This document shows positions 55,244 through 63,959 of a DNA stretch of 64,000 nt, in pieces. The position numbers and the translations under genes were made by a program. Origin of the DNA: an uncultured Erythrobacter sp. (GTDB taxonomy: Bacteria > Pseudomonadota > Alphaproteobacteria > Sphingomonadales > Sphingomonadaceae); contig CANMOQ010000004.1 of NCBI GenBank assembly GCA_947499505.1, positions 62,001 through 126,000 on the forward strand, read 5' to 3'. The notes under the pieces were generated by a model that searched no databases, had not been told where the DNA came from, and saw nothing but the letters and a program-made list of their open reading frames with translations. Each line of letters begins with the position of its first letter. Position 1 is the stretch's first letter.

Positions 55244-57157
55244 ATGATCAGCAAACTCCTTATCGCCAATCGCGGCGAAATCGCCTGCCGCATCATCCGC
55301 ACCGCGCGGGCCATGGGGGTCGCCACAGTGGCGGCCTATTCCGATGCCGATGCCAAAGCTTTGCATGTGCGCAGCGCCGATGAGGCTGTGCATATCGGCC
55401 CCTCGGCCGCGGCGGAGAGCTATCTGGTTGGCGACAAGATCATTGCCGCGGCGAAAGAAACCGGAGCCGAGGCGATCCACCCTGGCTATGGCTTCCTGTC
55501 AGAGAACGCAGACTTTGCGCAGGCCGTGCTGGACGCGGGCCTGATCTGGGTCGGTCCAAAGCCGGACAGCATCCGCGCGATGGGCCTGAAAGATGCGGCC
55601 AAGCAGCTGATGATGGATGCGGGCGTGCCCGTCACCCCCGGCTATCTGGGCGAAGATCAATCGGTGGAGCGCCTGTCCAAGGAAGCGGACGCGATTGGAT
55701 ATCCTGTGCTGATCAAAGCGGTTGCGGGCGGCGGCGGCAAGGGCATGCGCAAGGTCGACGCTCCGGAGAACTTCGCAGCTGACCTCGAAAGCTGCCGGCG
55801 TGAGGCCAAGGCGAGCTTTGGCAATGACGAGGTGCTGCTCGAGAAGTGGATCACCTCACCGCGCCATATCGAGGTGCAAGTGTTCGGCGACAGCTATGGC
55901 AATGTCGTCCACCTGTTCGAGCGCGATTGCTCGCTGCAACGCCGCCACCAAAAGGTGATCGAGGAAGCCCCCGCCCCCGGCATGGACGAGGCCACCCGCG
56001 AAGAAATCTGCGCCGCCGCCGTGCGCGCAGCGAAGGCGGTCGATTATGAGGGCGCAGGCACGATTGAGTTTATCGCCGACGCCAGCGACGGGCTTCGCGC
56101 CGACCGCATCTTCTTCATGGAGATGAACACCCGGCTTCAGGTCGAGCATCCAGTGACGGAAGAGATCACTGGCGTGGATCTGGTCGAATGGCAATTACGC
56201 GTGGCGAGCGGAGAGCCAATCCCGCTGAAGCAGGACGAGCTGAGCATCAACGGTCATGCGATTGAAGCCCGGCTTTATGCTGAGGACCCGGCGAAGGGGT
56301 TTTTGCCGAGTACGGGGTTACTAGTGGAGCTTGAAGCGCCGAGAGACGCACGCTGGGAAAGCGGCGTTGAAGAAGGCGACAGCGTAACTCCCTATTACGA
56401 TCCGATGATCGCCAAGATCATTTGCAAGGGCCAAGATCGCTGGCAGGCGTTAGAGAAATTGGCCGAGGCCTGCCTGGATGTGCGATACGCTCCGCTGAAT
56501 ACCAATGCCTGGTTTCTGGCCAATGTCTTGTCTGATCAAACATTCGCAGCGGGCGAATTCACGACTGGTTTGCTAGATGAACATCGCGAGCGCTTGACCC
56601 GGCCTCCGGAGCCGAGCAGCGGTGCGCTAACAAGTGCCGCCGAACATTTGATCCTCGGCAATGGCTGGATTGCAAACAAAGTTTCATCCGTGCCCGGCAA
56701 GGATACCAAACTGCTTGGATTTCGCTTGAACGCACAGCCGTCGTCGGCGGTCCCTCTTACTATCAATGGCGAGCCGTACATAGCCATGGTCACGCAAGAG
56801 AGCATTGATTCACTCTACGCACCTGATGGCCATTTCTCCGACGATGGTCCGAGCTGGTTCTATGAATCCGGCACACGCTTCGACTTTTCCTTGCGCCGTG
56901 AGGAAGGCACCGGACACGCCTCCGCCGCAGACGGAGCAATCCTCGCGCCGATGCCGGGCAAGGTTATCGCGGTGGATGTCAGCGAGGGCCAGACAGTCAA
57001 AGCGGGCGACCGCCTGATGGTGCTGGAGGCGATGAAGATGGAGCATGCGCTCACCGCGCCGTTTGACGGGACCGTCACCGAGCTTTCCGCCAGTCAGGAT
57101 GCGCAGGTTCAGGTAGAGGCTGTGCTGTGCGTGGTGGAGCCAGCCGCGGAGGACTGA
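55244..57157 (+). CDS. Acyl-CoA carboxylase alpha subunit (biotin carboxylase plus BCCP)
   Basis: A 637-residue protein. Its N-terminal biotin carboxylase part has LLIANRGEIACRIIRTARAMG, the ATP-grasp KAVAGGGGKGMRK, RDCSLQRRHQKVIEEAPAP and EMNTRLQVEHPVTE. The C-terminal BCCP domain has EAMKMEH with the biotinylated Lys. It fixes bicarbonate on biotin for transfer by the beta subunit encoded next. The substrate may be propionyl-, 3-methylcrotonyl- or geranyl-CoA; the sequence alone does not decide. The start (ATG at 55244) has a weak ribosome binding site. Confidence 0.93.
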   Translation: MISKLLIANRGEIACRIIRTARAMGVATVAAYSDADAKALHVRSADEAVHIGPSAAAESYLVGDKIIAAAKETGAEAIHPGYGFLSENADFAQAVLDAGLIWVGPKPDSIRAMGLKDAAKQLMMDAGVPVTPGYLGEDQSVERLSKEADAIGYPVLIKAVAGGGGKGMRKVDAPENFAADLESCRREAKASFGNDEVLLEKWITSPRHIEVQVFGDSYGNVVHLFERDCSLQRRHQKVIEEAPAPGMDEATREEICAAAVRAAKAVDYEGAGTIEFIADASDGLRADRIFFMEMNTRLQVEHPVTEEITGVDLVEWQLRVASGEPIPLKQDELSINGHAIEARLYAEDPAKGFLPSTGLLVELEAPRDARWESGVEEGDSVTPYYDPMIAKIICKGQDRWQALEKLAEACLDVRYAPLNTNAWFLANVLSDQTFAAGEFTTGLLDEHRERLTRPPEPSSGALTSAAEHLILGNGWIANKVSSVPGKDTKLLGFRLNAQPSSAVPLTINGEPYIAMVTQESIDSLYAPDGHFSDDGPSWFYESGTRFDFSLRREEGTGHASAADGAILAPMPGKVIAVDVSEGQTVKAGDRLMVLEAMKMEHALTAPFDGTVTELSASQDAQVQVEAVLCVVEPAAED

Positions 57158-57172
57158 TCGTCCTTCAAACCT

Positions 57173-57190
57173 CTCTCCTTTAGGGGAGAG
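57173..57190. repeat. CTCTCC/GGAGAG hairpin between the carboxylase genes
   Basis: CTCTCC and GGAGAG pair around TTTAGG 16 bp past the alpha-subunit stop. It resembles the short CTCCCC...GGGGAG palindromes common in alphaproteobacteria; a second lies at 57279. No T-tract follows. Confidence 0.4.
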
Positions 57191-57278
57191 GCAGTGAGAC
57201 TTGGCAGCGTGCTGCCTAGTCGCAGCGGAGAGGGGCTTGCAGGAACCATTGCGCACGCTTTCCCCACCCCCTACCCCC

Positions 57279-57294
57279 CTCCCCTGAAGGGGAG
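57279..57294 (+). promoter_or_regulatory. Hairpin overlapping the ribosome binding site of the beta-subunit gene
   Basis: CTCCCCT-GA-AGGGGAG, a perfect 7-bp stem. The right arm AGGGGAG is the likely Shine-Dalgarno of the gene starting at 57306. The fold could limit translation unless ribosomes are present upstream. Confidence 0.4.
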
Positions 57295-57305
57295 TGGGAA
57301 TCGGG

Positions 57306-58856
57306 ATGAGCTGGGCCAAAGAACTCGAAGAACTGCGCGCACGCGAGGCGCTGGCCGAGGAAATGGGCGGGCCGGACAAAGTCGCGCGCCAGCATGGTCG
57401 GGGCAAGATGGATGCCCGCGCTCGGCTCGCGGCGCTGTGTGACCCCGGCTCTTTCCGCGAAATCGGCAAAATTGCAGGCAACGCCCGCTATGATGAAAAC
57501 GGCGATCTGACCGGCGTTACCCCTGCCCCGTTCCTGTTCGGCAAGGCGACCGTCAATGGCCGCCCCATCGTCGCGACTGCCGATGATTTCACCATTCGCG
57601 GCGGCGCGGCGGATGCGGGCATTTCGCGCAAGATGGTGCAGGCGGAAAAGATGGCGCACGAGCTGAAGCTGCCGATCGTCAAGATGATTGACGGCACTGG
57701 CGGCGGCGGCAGCGTCAAAACGCTGGAGCAAATCGGCGCGACCTATATCCCCGCTGTTCCGGGCTGGAGCGATGTGGTTGAGAACCTCGACACTGTCCCC
57801 GTCGTCGCGCTGGCGCTTGGCCCAACGGCTGGCCTTGGCGCAGCCCGCATTGTCGCCAGCCATTACTCAATTATGGTGCGCGGCCTATCGCAATTGTTCG
57901 CCGCTGGCCCCGCCGTGGTTGATGGTCTGGGTGAAAGCTACAAGGGCTCCGACGATCACGCGCAGGCGAAGGAAGACCTGGGCGGCGTCGATATCCACAC
58001 CCGCAATGGCGTGGTCGATGATGAGGTCGCGAGCGAGGCCGAAGCCTTTGCCCGCGCGCGCCATTTCCTGAGCTTTATGCCCGAACATGTTGGCCAGCAC
58101 GCCCGCCGCGCGCAGCCGAGCGACCCGGTGGAGCGGCGTGAGGAAGCGCTGCTGTCGCTGGTGCCGCGCGATGATAAGCAGGTGTACTCTATGCGCCGCG
58201 CGATGGACTTGATCCTGGACACGGGCACCGTGTTTGAGATTGGCAAGAATTGGGGCCGCGCCGCGATCACCGCGCTTGCCCGGCTAGACGGCTATCCGAT
58301 CGCCGTGGTGGCCAGCGATCCGAGCTATCTCGGCGGCAGCTGGGAGGCGAAGACGTCCGAGAAGGTCGAACGCTTCGTCAAACTCGCCGATCAATTCCGT
58401 CTGCCAATCGTGCACCTCGTCGACAATCCCGGCTTTATGATCGGGCGCGAGGCGGAAATGGCGGGTACGATCCGCTACGGCGTGCAGGCGATGAACGCGA
58501 TCTATAAGGCCAGCGTCCCGCTCGCGAGCATTGTGATGCGCCGGGCATACGGGATCGCGGGCAGTGCGATGAGCAATGCCGACAGGTTCCAATATCGCTA
58601 TTGCTGGCCCTCGGGCGATTGGGGCAGCCTGCCCATCGCGGGCGGGCTGGAGGTCGCCTACAAATCCGAGCTGGAGGCGGCCGATGATCCCGCCGCCATG
58701 TTGGAGGAGATCAAAGCGCGGCTGGACAAGGTCACCTCGCCATTTCGCAGCGCGGAACGCTTCAATGTCGAGGATATTATCGACCCGCGCGACACCCGGC
58801 CCCTGCTGTGCGAATTTGCAGAGCTAGCGTGGCGGAAGTTGGAGAGTGAGCGCTAG
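57306..58856 (+). CDS. Acyl-CoA carboxylase beta subunit (carboxyltransferase)
   Basis: A 516-residue carboxyltransferase. It has the two crotonase-like domains with KMIDGTGGGGSVKTLEQIG, ALALGPTAGLGAARIVASHYSIMVRG, IVHLVDNPGFMIGREAEMAGTIRYG and MRRAYGIAGSAM. It transfers CO2 from carboxybiotin to an acyl-CoA, with the alpha subunit 148 bp upstream. I chose the ATG at 57306; a GTG at 57294 would overlap the ribosome binding site. Substrate not determined; the branched-chain or propionyl-CoA type is likely. Confidence 0.92.
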   Translation: MSWAKELEELRAREALAEEMGGPDKVARQHGRGKMDARARLAALCDPGSFREIGKIAGNARYDENGDLTGVTPAPFLFGKATVNGRPIVATADDFTIRGGAADAGISRKMVQAEKMAHELKLPIVKMIDGTGGGGSVKTLEQIGATYIPAVPGWSDVVENLDTVPVVALALGPTAGLGAARIVASHYSIMVRGLSQLFAAGPAVVDGLGESYKGSDDHAQAKEDLGGVDIHTRNGVVDDEVASEAEAFARARHFLSFMPEHVGQHARRAQPSDPVERREEALLSLVPRDDKQVYSMRRAMDLILDTGTVFEIGKNWGRAAITALARLDGYPIAVVASDPSYLGGSWEAKTSEKVERFVKLADQFRLPIVHLVDNPGFMIGREAEMAGTIRYGVQAMNAIYKASVPLASIVMRRAYGIAGSAMSNADRFQYRYCWPSGDWGSLPIAGGLEVAYKSELEAADDPAAMLEEIKARLDKVTSPFRSAERFNVEDIIDPRDTRPLLCEFAELAWRKLESER

Positions 58857-58858
58857 TT

Positions 58859-58965
58859 CGGCCCGAAGGGCCGCAATGGCAACCGCCCGCCCGCAGCGAA
58901 GCGAGCTTCAGGTCGCATGAGCGAGGACATCGCGCGTCCGGAGGACGTGCGGAAACAAAAACTCC
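58859..58965 (+). repeat. Three-hairpin intergenic repeat, copy D
   Basis: Hairpin 0 is CGGCCC-GAA-GGGCCG (58859-58873). The GCAATGGC...CCGCCCGCAGCG block follows. Hairpin 1 is at 58901-58916 with one mismatch. Hairpin 2 is GCGCGTCC-GGA-GGACGTGC (58932-58950), then an AAACAAAAACTCC tail. It starts three bases after the carboxylase stop and ends next to the convergent MFS gene. Confidence 0.75.
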
Positions 58966-58967
58966 AC

Positions 58968-60194
58968 TCACCCATTTGGTCGAGTGAACAACCTGCCCCG
59001 CTCGCTGAACAACACAATCGCCAGGCTCAGCAGCGAGCACACAAGCATTGCAATCGCCAGCGGCACTGCAGTGCCATCATACGCCGCGCCAATCGCCACA
59101 CCCAGAACCGCGCCCAGCGTCATGCGCAAAGATGCGTGCACCGAACTGGCCGCGCCCGCGATGTGGTAAAAGGGCTGCATCGCGATTGAGCTGAAATTCG
59201 CGCCAACAAAGCCGAGCATGGCCATCGAAAAGCTGAGGATAGGCACGAACTGCCACACGGTTTGCGCGCCGATGCTCGCCGACCATAGCTGTAGCAGTGA
59301 GGCGGCGATAAACAGGAACAGCGCGGTGTGGCTGACGCGGCGCGCGCCGAAACGCTCTACAATCCGCGAATTGAGGAAATTGGCCGCTACCATTCCGAGC
59401 ACCGCACCGCCGAAAATCAGTGCAAAGTAATTGCCCATGCCAAACGCTTCGCCGATCAATTGCTGCGAGGAATTGAGGAAACCAAAGAGCGAGCCAAATA
59501 CCAGGCCGCTACCTATAACATAACCAATCGCCTGACGATTAAGCAGCGCCTGACCCATGTTTCGTGCCACGGTCCCTACATCGATCTTCTGCCGGGTTTC
59601 GTCGGTCAATGTCTCTGGCAGGCGCAACCATGTCCACCCGGCAACCAGCGTTCCGACCACCGCCATTGCGACAAAAATAGCCTGCCACCCGGCGAACATC
59701 AGAATCACTTGCCCAATGGCCGGAGCGATAATCGGGACGATCAGAAAGATCATCATAATCAGGCTCATCAAACGCGCCATGCGGTCGCCGCCCACCTGAT
59801 CACGCACGATTGCTGCGGGAACAACGCTTAGACCAGCGCAAGTAAAGCCCTGTACCAGACGCATCGCAATCAGCATATCAAAACTGGTGGCCAACGCGCA
59901 GGCGACCGAAAACCCGATGTATGCGAACAGTCCAACGGCCAGCACCGGCCTACGGCCAAACCGGTCAGCAAACATGCCGGGGAATAACGCACCCAGGCCG
60001 GACCCTAGGAAATAGGCGCCGATCACTTGCTGGCGGTCATTGCCATCGGCGTTAAACTCGCTCGCGATCTCTCCAAGAGCGGGCAGCATTGCGTCAATGC
60101 CGAACGCCTGCAGGCTCATCAACAGCGCCATGAGCACGATCATCTCGCGCTCACCCAAGGCTTTGGAAGCAGTGGTGGTTGTTGCTGTTGACAT
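58968..60194 (-). CDS. Bcr/CflA-family multidrug efflux MFS transporter
   Basis: A 408-residue inner-membrane protein with 12 predicted helices. LQAFGIDAMLPALGEIA in the first helix and GPGMFADRFGRRPVL-like loop residues (FPGMFADRFGRRPVLAVGL) are the Bcr/CflA pattern of proton-driven drug exporters. It could export antibiotics or other small molecules. It is divergent from dinB. Confidence 0.88.
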   Translation of the reverse strand: MSTATTTTASKALGEREMIVLMALLMSLQAFGIDAMLPALGEIASEFNADGNDRQQVIGAYFLGSGLGALFPGMFADRFGRRPVLAVGLFAYIGFSVACALATSFDMLIAMRLVQGFTCAGLSVVPAAIVRDQVGGDRMARLMSLIMMIFLIVPIIAPAIGQVILMFAGWQAIFVAMAVVGTLVAGWTWLRLPETLTDETRQKIDVGTVARNMGQALLNRQAIGYVIGSGLVFGSLFGFLNSSQQLIGEAFGMGNYFALIFGGAVLGMVAANFLNSRIVERFGARRVSHTALFLFIAASLLQLWSASIGAQTVWQFVPILSFSMAMLGFVGANFSSIAMQPFYHIAGAASSVHASLRMTLGAVLGVAIGAAYDGTAVPLAIAMLVCSLLSLAIVLFSERGRLFTRPNG

Positions 60195-60311
60195 GGTCAG
60201 CGGTCATTGCGCGCAAGCGTGCAAGAAAGAAAGCAGCGATTTTGTAGAGCTCGGTTTTTGTTGAGGATTGCGAAGGTTTCGCTGGCCCCGATGATCGCGT
60301 ATTACCGCGCT

Positions 60312-61433
60312 ATGGAAGACAGCGCAGAAAGCGGCGTGGAAAGCGAAGAGGCGATTGGGCTGCGCAAGATCATCCATGTCGATATGGATGCGTTTTTTGC
60401 CAGTGTTGAGCAGCGCGATCATCCTGAGCTGCGCGGAAAGCCGGTGGCCGTGGGCGGCTCTGGCGGGCGCGGGGTTGTTGCGGCGGCCAGCTACGAAGCG
60501 CGCAAGTTTGGCGTGCGCAGCGCAATGCCATCGGTCACGGCCAAGCGACTGTGCCCCGATCTGATCTTCGTGCGCCACCGCTTTGATGCCTACAAAGAGG
60601 CCAGCCGGACGATCCGCAAAGTGTTCGAGCATCACACGCCGCATGTCGAACCGCTGAGCCTGGACGAGGCCTATTTGGATGTCACCGAGGATCGGCTCGG
60701 CATTGGCTCGGCAACGCGCATCGCTCAGCTGATCCGGCAAGAGATCAAGGCCAAGACGGAGCTGACCGCGAGCGCGGGCATTTCGTACAACAAATTCCTC
60801 GCCAAGATCGCGAGCGACCAGAACAAGCCCGATGGCATGTGCGTGATCCGGCCGGGCGAAGGCGCAGACTTTGTTGCTGGCCTGCCGATCCGCCGGTTCC
60901 ACGGCGTCGGGCCGAAGGCAGAGGAAAAGATGAAGCGCTTTGGCATAGCGACTGGGGCGGATCTGGCCGCGAAAGACATCACATTCCTGCGCGAGAATTT
61001 TGGTAGCTTTGCCGATTATCTTTACCGCGCGGCACGCGGCATCGACCTGCGCCCTGTACGCGCTCACCGGGAACGCAAATCGGTTGGCGGAGAGCGGACC
61101 TTTAGCGAGGATATCTCCAGCGGTGCGCAATTGCGAGAGACCCTGGCCAATATCACCGACATCGTGTGGGAGCGGATTGAGAACGCCAAAGCGCGCGGGC
61201 GCACGGTAACGCTCAAAATGAAATACACCGATTTTCAGTCGATGACGCGTTCCAAGTCTCTGCCCGATTGGGTCGCGGGTAAGGAAGAGTTTGCAGAGAT
61301 TGGCCGAGAGCTGCTGGATGAGGCTTTGCCGCTAAGGCTGCCGATCCGGCTGATGGGGCTGACCCTGTCAAATCTGGAAGGCGTAGAAGACAAATCACCG
61401 CCGAAGGACACGGCGCAATTGTCGCTGCTTTAG
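60312..61433 (+). CDS. dinB: DNA polymerase IV
   Basis: A 373-residue Y-family translesion polymerase. The catalytic motifs are HVDMDAFFASVEQRD and SLDEAYLDVT. The helix-hairpin-helix region FHGVGPKAEEKMKRFGI follows, and the end is QLSLL, a beta-clamp-binding motif. I chose the ATG at 60312; the in-frame ATG at 60291 and TTG at 60207 are less likely, and none has a strong ribosome binding site. Its last four bases overlap the end of the convergent Nudix gene (61430-61433). Confidence 0.94.
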   Translation: MEDSAESGVESEEAIGLRKIIHVDMDAFFASVEQRDHPELRGKPVAVGGSGGRGVVAAASYEARKFGVRSAMPSVTAKRLCPDLIFVRHRFDAYKEASRTIRKVFEHHTPHVEPLSLDEAYLDVTEDRLGIGSATRIAQLIRQEIKAKTELTASAGISYNKFLAKIASDQNKPDGMCVIRPGEGADFVAGLPIRRFHGVGPKAEEKMKRFGIATGADLAAKDITFLRENFGSFADYLYRAARGIDLRPVRAHRERKSVGGERTFSEDISSGAQLRETLANITDIVWERIENAKARGRTVTLKMKYTDFQSMTRSKSLPDWVAGKEEFAEIGRELLDEALPLRLPIRLMGLTLSNLEGVEDKSPPKDTAQLSLL

Positions 61434-61927
61434 CCCGCGTCCACGCTGCCAGCGCCCTTTTGCGCGCGCCAAAATTCAAGACGTGTGCGGGTCCGATCGT
61501 TCAGCGGCTCCGGTAGTGAATGCAACGGGAAGAACCGCGCCTCCAGCACCTCGCGCTTGTCCGGCTGTGGATGGTCATCACAAACGGCTGTGAACAGATA
61601 GGCCGTGTGCGGCGCGCCTGACATGACTTCATCGATTGTCCCGATGAGGCTGACAGAGCTCAGCTTTAGCCCCAGCTCCTCATGCACCTCGCGCAGCGCA
61701 GCCTCGCTTGCGTCTTCGCTCTTGCTCAGCCCGCCGCCGGGCAGCGCCCAGCCCTGCGGGCCGTAACTGTGCCGCAAAAGCAGCAAATTGCCATTAAAGT
61801 CAGTGATGATCACCGAGCAGCCAGCCAGCGGCTGCTTCGTCAATCCGCGCCAGCGATGCCGCACCTTGTGCGCCAGCGGCAGCACCGCCCGGTGGAGTGC
61901 AGCAGGTATCAGTGCGGTCAGCTTCAT
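61430..61927 (-). CDS. Nudix hydrolase
   Basis: A 165-residue Nudix protein. The Nudix box GGGLSKSEDASEAALREVHEELGL matches Gx5Ex7REUxEExGU. An N-terminal basic stretch of about 30 residues may be an extension. It hydrolyses a nucleoside diphosphate linked to some group X, substrate unknown. Its start overlaps the pgl stop by four bases (61924-61927), so the two genes are coupled. Confidence 0.9.
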   Translation of the reverse strand: MKLTALIPAALHRAVLPLAHKVRHRWRGLTKQPLAGCSVIITDFNGNLLLLRHSYGPQGWALPGGGLSKSEDASEAALREVHEELGLKLSSVSLIGTIDEVMSGAPHTAYLFTAVCDDHPQPDKREVLEARFFPLHSLPEPLNDRTRTRLEFWRAQKGAGSVDAG

Positions 61928-62562
61928 GCGAAACAGGTTAGCGTCTGCTCGCCCGCTGCGCCAATCAAACGTGCAACCGGCAGGTTATGCTCACCGGCAA
62001 GGGCCGCCTCAAACACAGTGCGCTTGTCCGCCGAACCGCCGAGCGTGAACATCAACTGCCCGCTGTTGAGCAGAGCAGGAATGGTCAGCGTGATGCGATC
62101 AAACGGAGCCTCTGGCGGCAGGGGATCGGGCGTCAGACGACGGATCGGCTGTGCGTCGTCAGTCTGCGGATCGGTGTTCGGGAACAGCGAAGCGATGTGT
62201 CCGTCCGCCCCCATCCCAAGCCACGCAAGTGCAAAATGCGGCGGTTCATGAGCATCGGGCAGAGCAACCACCTGAGCACCGACTGGCTCAAAAATCGCCC
62301 GCAATTTACCAGTGTTGGAGGCCGCATGATCCTCGGCCACGATCCGGTCGTCATTGGGCCACACGATAATGCTCGACCAATCGAGCGGATGACGAACCAG
62401 GGCCTCGAATATCGGAAACGGGGTGGAGCCGCCGGGTACGGTGATCGAAATCGCCAGATCGCCTGCATCATGAAGGGTTGATTCGAGCGCCTCGCTGAGC
62501 TGCGCGGCGACAAAATCCGCGATGGTTTCTGGCGTGGCGGCTTCAATAATCTGTGCTTTCAT
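61924..62562 (-). CDS. pgl: 6-phosphogluconolactonase
   Basis: A 212-residue enzyme that hydrolyses 6-phosphogluconolactone in the oxidative pentose phosphate or Entner-Doudoroff pathway. Motifs: VPGGSTPFPIFEAL, the WPNDDRIV block and WLGMGADGHIASLFPNTD. It is somewhat shorter than the common form. I chose the ATG at 62562; the longer ORF begins at 62616. Its stop overlaps the Nudix start. Confidence 0.9.
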   Translation of the reverse strand: MKAQIIEAATPETIADFVAAQLSEALESTLHDAGDLAISITVPGGSTPFPIFEALVRHPLDWSSIIVWPNDDRIVAEDHAASNTGKLRAIFEPVGAQVVALPDAHEPPHFALAWLGMGADGHIASLFPNTDPQTDDAQPIRRLTPDPLPPEAPFDRITLTIPALLNSGQLMFTLGGSADKRTVFEAALAGEHNLPVARLIGAAGEQTLTCFA

Positions 62563-62576
62563 TCCACCCGCATAGC

Positions 62577-62609
62577 AAAAGGGCCGCCTCCGGCTAGCGG
62601 AAACGGCCC
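62577..62609 (-). terminator. Rho-independent terminator after dps
   Basis: On the minus strand GGGCCG and CGGCCC enclose an inner TCCG/CGGA pairing and are followed by TTTTGC. It lies about 80 bp past the dps stop and just before pgl. Confidence 0.75.
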
Positions 62610-62688
62610 ATTGCATATGTATTCTTAGACAATGCCGGGCTGAATAACGTCTGCTCCAAAAATGACGCCAGCCCGATGTTGTGCGAGA

Positions 62689-63150
62689 TTACTGCAAGAT
62701 GGAATTCAGGAACCAGACGCGTTCTTCAGCCATGTCGGTCCAATCGTCGATCAGTCCGTCGGTCGCATTGTCGCCTGCTTGTTCTGCAGTGTCCTTCATC
62801 GACTTCAGACGCTCGACCATCGCCGCGTTGTCATCGCGCAGTTCGGTGATCATCTCCTCGGCGCTCAGCGTGGTCGCATCCTGGTTTCTCACCTGTGTAT
62901 GCTGGGCAATCATGCCGATCGAGGTGATCGTGTCGCCGCCAAGTTTCCGGGCGCGCTCACCAATCGCGTCGATTTGGTCGCGAATTTCGATGGCTTGCTC
63001 ATCAAACAATACGTGCAGATCGCGGAAACGCGGGCCCTTAACATGCCAGTGAAAGTTTTTGGTCTTCACATAGAGTGCGAAGTGGTCGGCCAGCAGACCA
63101 TTGATTGCTGATACCATTGCGGTGGTTGATGTGTTGTTTGGGTCGAGCAT
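62689..63150 (-). CDS. dps: Dps-family DNA-protecting ferritin-like protein
   Basis: A 153-residue four-helix protein. It has FALYVKTKNFHWHVKGPRFRDLHVLFDEQ with the His-Trp-His block and the inter-subunit ferroxidase residues (His, Asp, Glu) of Dps. It forms a dodecamer that oxidises and stores iron with H2O2 and shields DNA in stress. I chose the ATG at 63150, which has AGGAG nine bases upstream. A terminator follows at 62577. No EcfG-like promoter was seen upstream. Confidence 0.92.
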   Translation of the reverse strand: MLDPNNTSTTAMVSAINGLLADHFALYVKTKNFHWHVKGPRFRDLHVLFDEQAIEIRDQIDAIGERARKLGGDTITSIGMIAQHTQVRNQDATTLSAEEMITELRDDNAAMVERLKSMKDTAEQAGDNATDGLIDDWTDMAEERVWFLNSILQ

Positions 63151-63281
63151 TGGGGGGCTCTCCTGTTCTCGTGTGGGGCGCCTGAATATGTTCGCGGCGC
63201 GTCGAAAAGTTACACCTAAACAATGGCTAAGGCGCCGGATCGGTTCCAAGAAAATTCAAATTGCAGGATTATTCGGGTCAA

Positions 63282-63845
63282 TCACATAAACGTGAAACGA
63301 GCGTTCAAACCAATCAGCAAAGCCGTAACAATCAAACAAAGGGCCAGTGCAAACCGGATCGTGCGCAGCGGAAATCGCTGCAACTGGCCCAAACCCAGCG
63401 ACCAGCCGAGACCAATCGCCGCGATGCCGCCAATCGCTCCCCCGATAAAGGCTGTGGTCGGATAGACCGCCTCCGCCGCGAGCGCGAAGATCGCAAAGCG
63501 CGCCGCATCCCCGATCTGGCGCGCCAATATCACAGCGCCAATCGCGATGTAGGAGCGGGTTGGCTCCTGCATCGGTTTGACTTTGACCCGCCAGCACAGT
63601 TCAAACGCAGCAATGGCAAGCGCGAAGGCGACCAGCATATCGGCGGCGCGCGGCGGCAGGATTGCGGCCGTGGTCGATCCGGCATAGGCCATCACGCCTG
63701 CGCTCATCACCGCGCACGCAGCGCCCGCGATCAGCAATCCGATATTGCGCTCCTGCACTTCAGAAAACTGCGCAATGATGAGCTGATCCCGCCCGCCCAG
63801 CGCAATCGCGAACACCAGCAGCATGGCTAAGAGAAACGAGTCCAT
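63282..63845 (-). CDS. Integral membrane protein, possibly TMEM165/GDT1-like
   Basis: A 187-residue protein with about six membrane helices in two similar halves: AMLLVFAIALGGRDQLIIAQFSE and GGAIGGIAAIGLGWSLGLGQL. The layout is like TMEM165/GDT1 (UPF0016) cation transporters, whose repeated ExGDKT/S motif is essential. Here GGRDQ stands where ExGDKT is expected, so the assignment is weak. Confidence 0.5.
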   Translation of the reverse strand: MDSFLLAMLLVFAIALGGRDQLIIAQFSEVQERNIGLLIAGAACAVMSAGVMAYAGSTTAAILPPRAADMLVAFALAIAAFELCWRVKVKPMQEPTRSYIAIGAVILARQIGDAARFAIFALAAEAVYPTTAFIGGAIGGIAAIGLGWSLGLGQLQRFPLRTIRFALALCLIVTALLIGLNARFTFM

Positions 63846-63959
63846 CGCCCCGCCCTAGCTTCGCTCATACCGTTTCGCCAGCGCCTCCTGCGGCTAAGGT
63901 TTGCAGGCGCGCGCCGCTTGCTTACAAGTCTATGCAAGCACAACACACAGGGAGAGCAT

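Noticed and set aside
57194..57442. Plus-strand ORF of 82 residues between the carboxylase genes
   Set aside because: It runs through the palindromes and overlaps the carboxyltransferase start in another frame; no family pattern.
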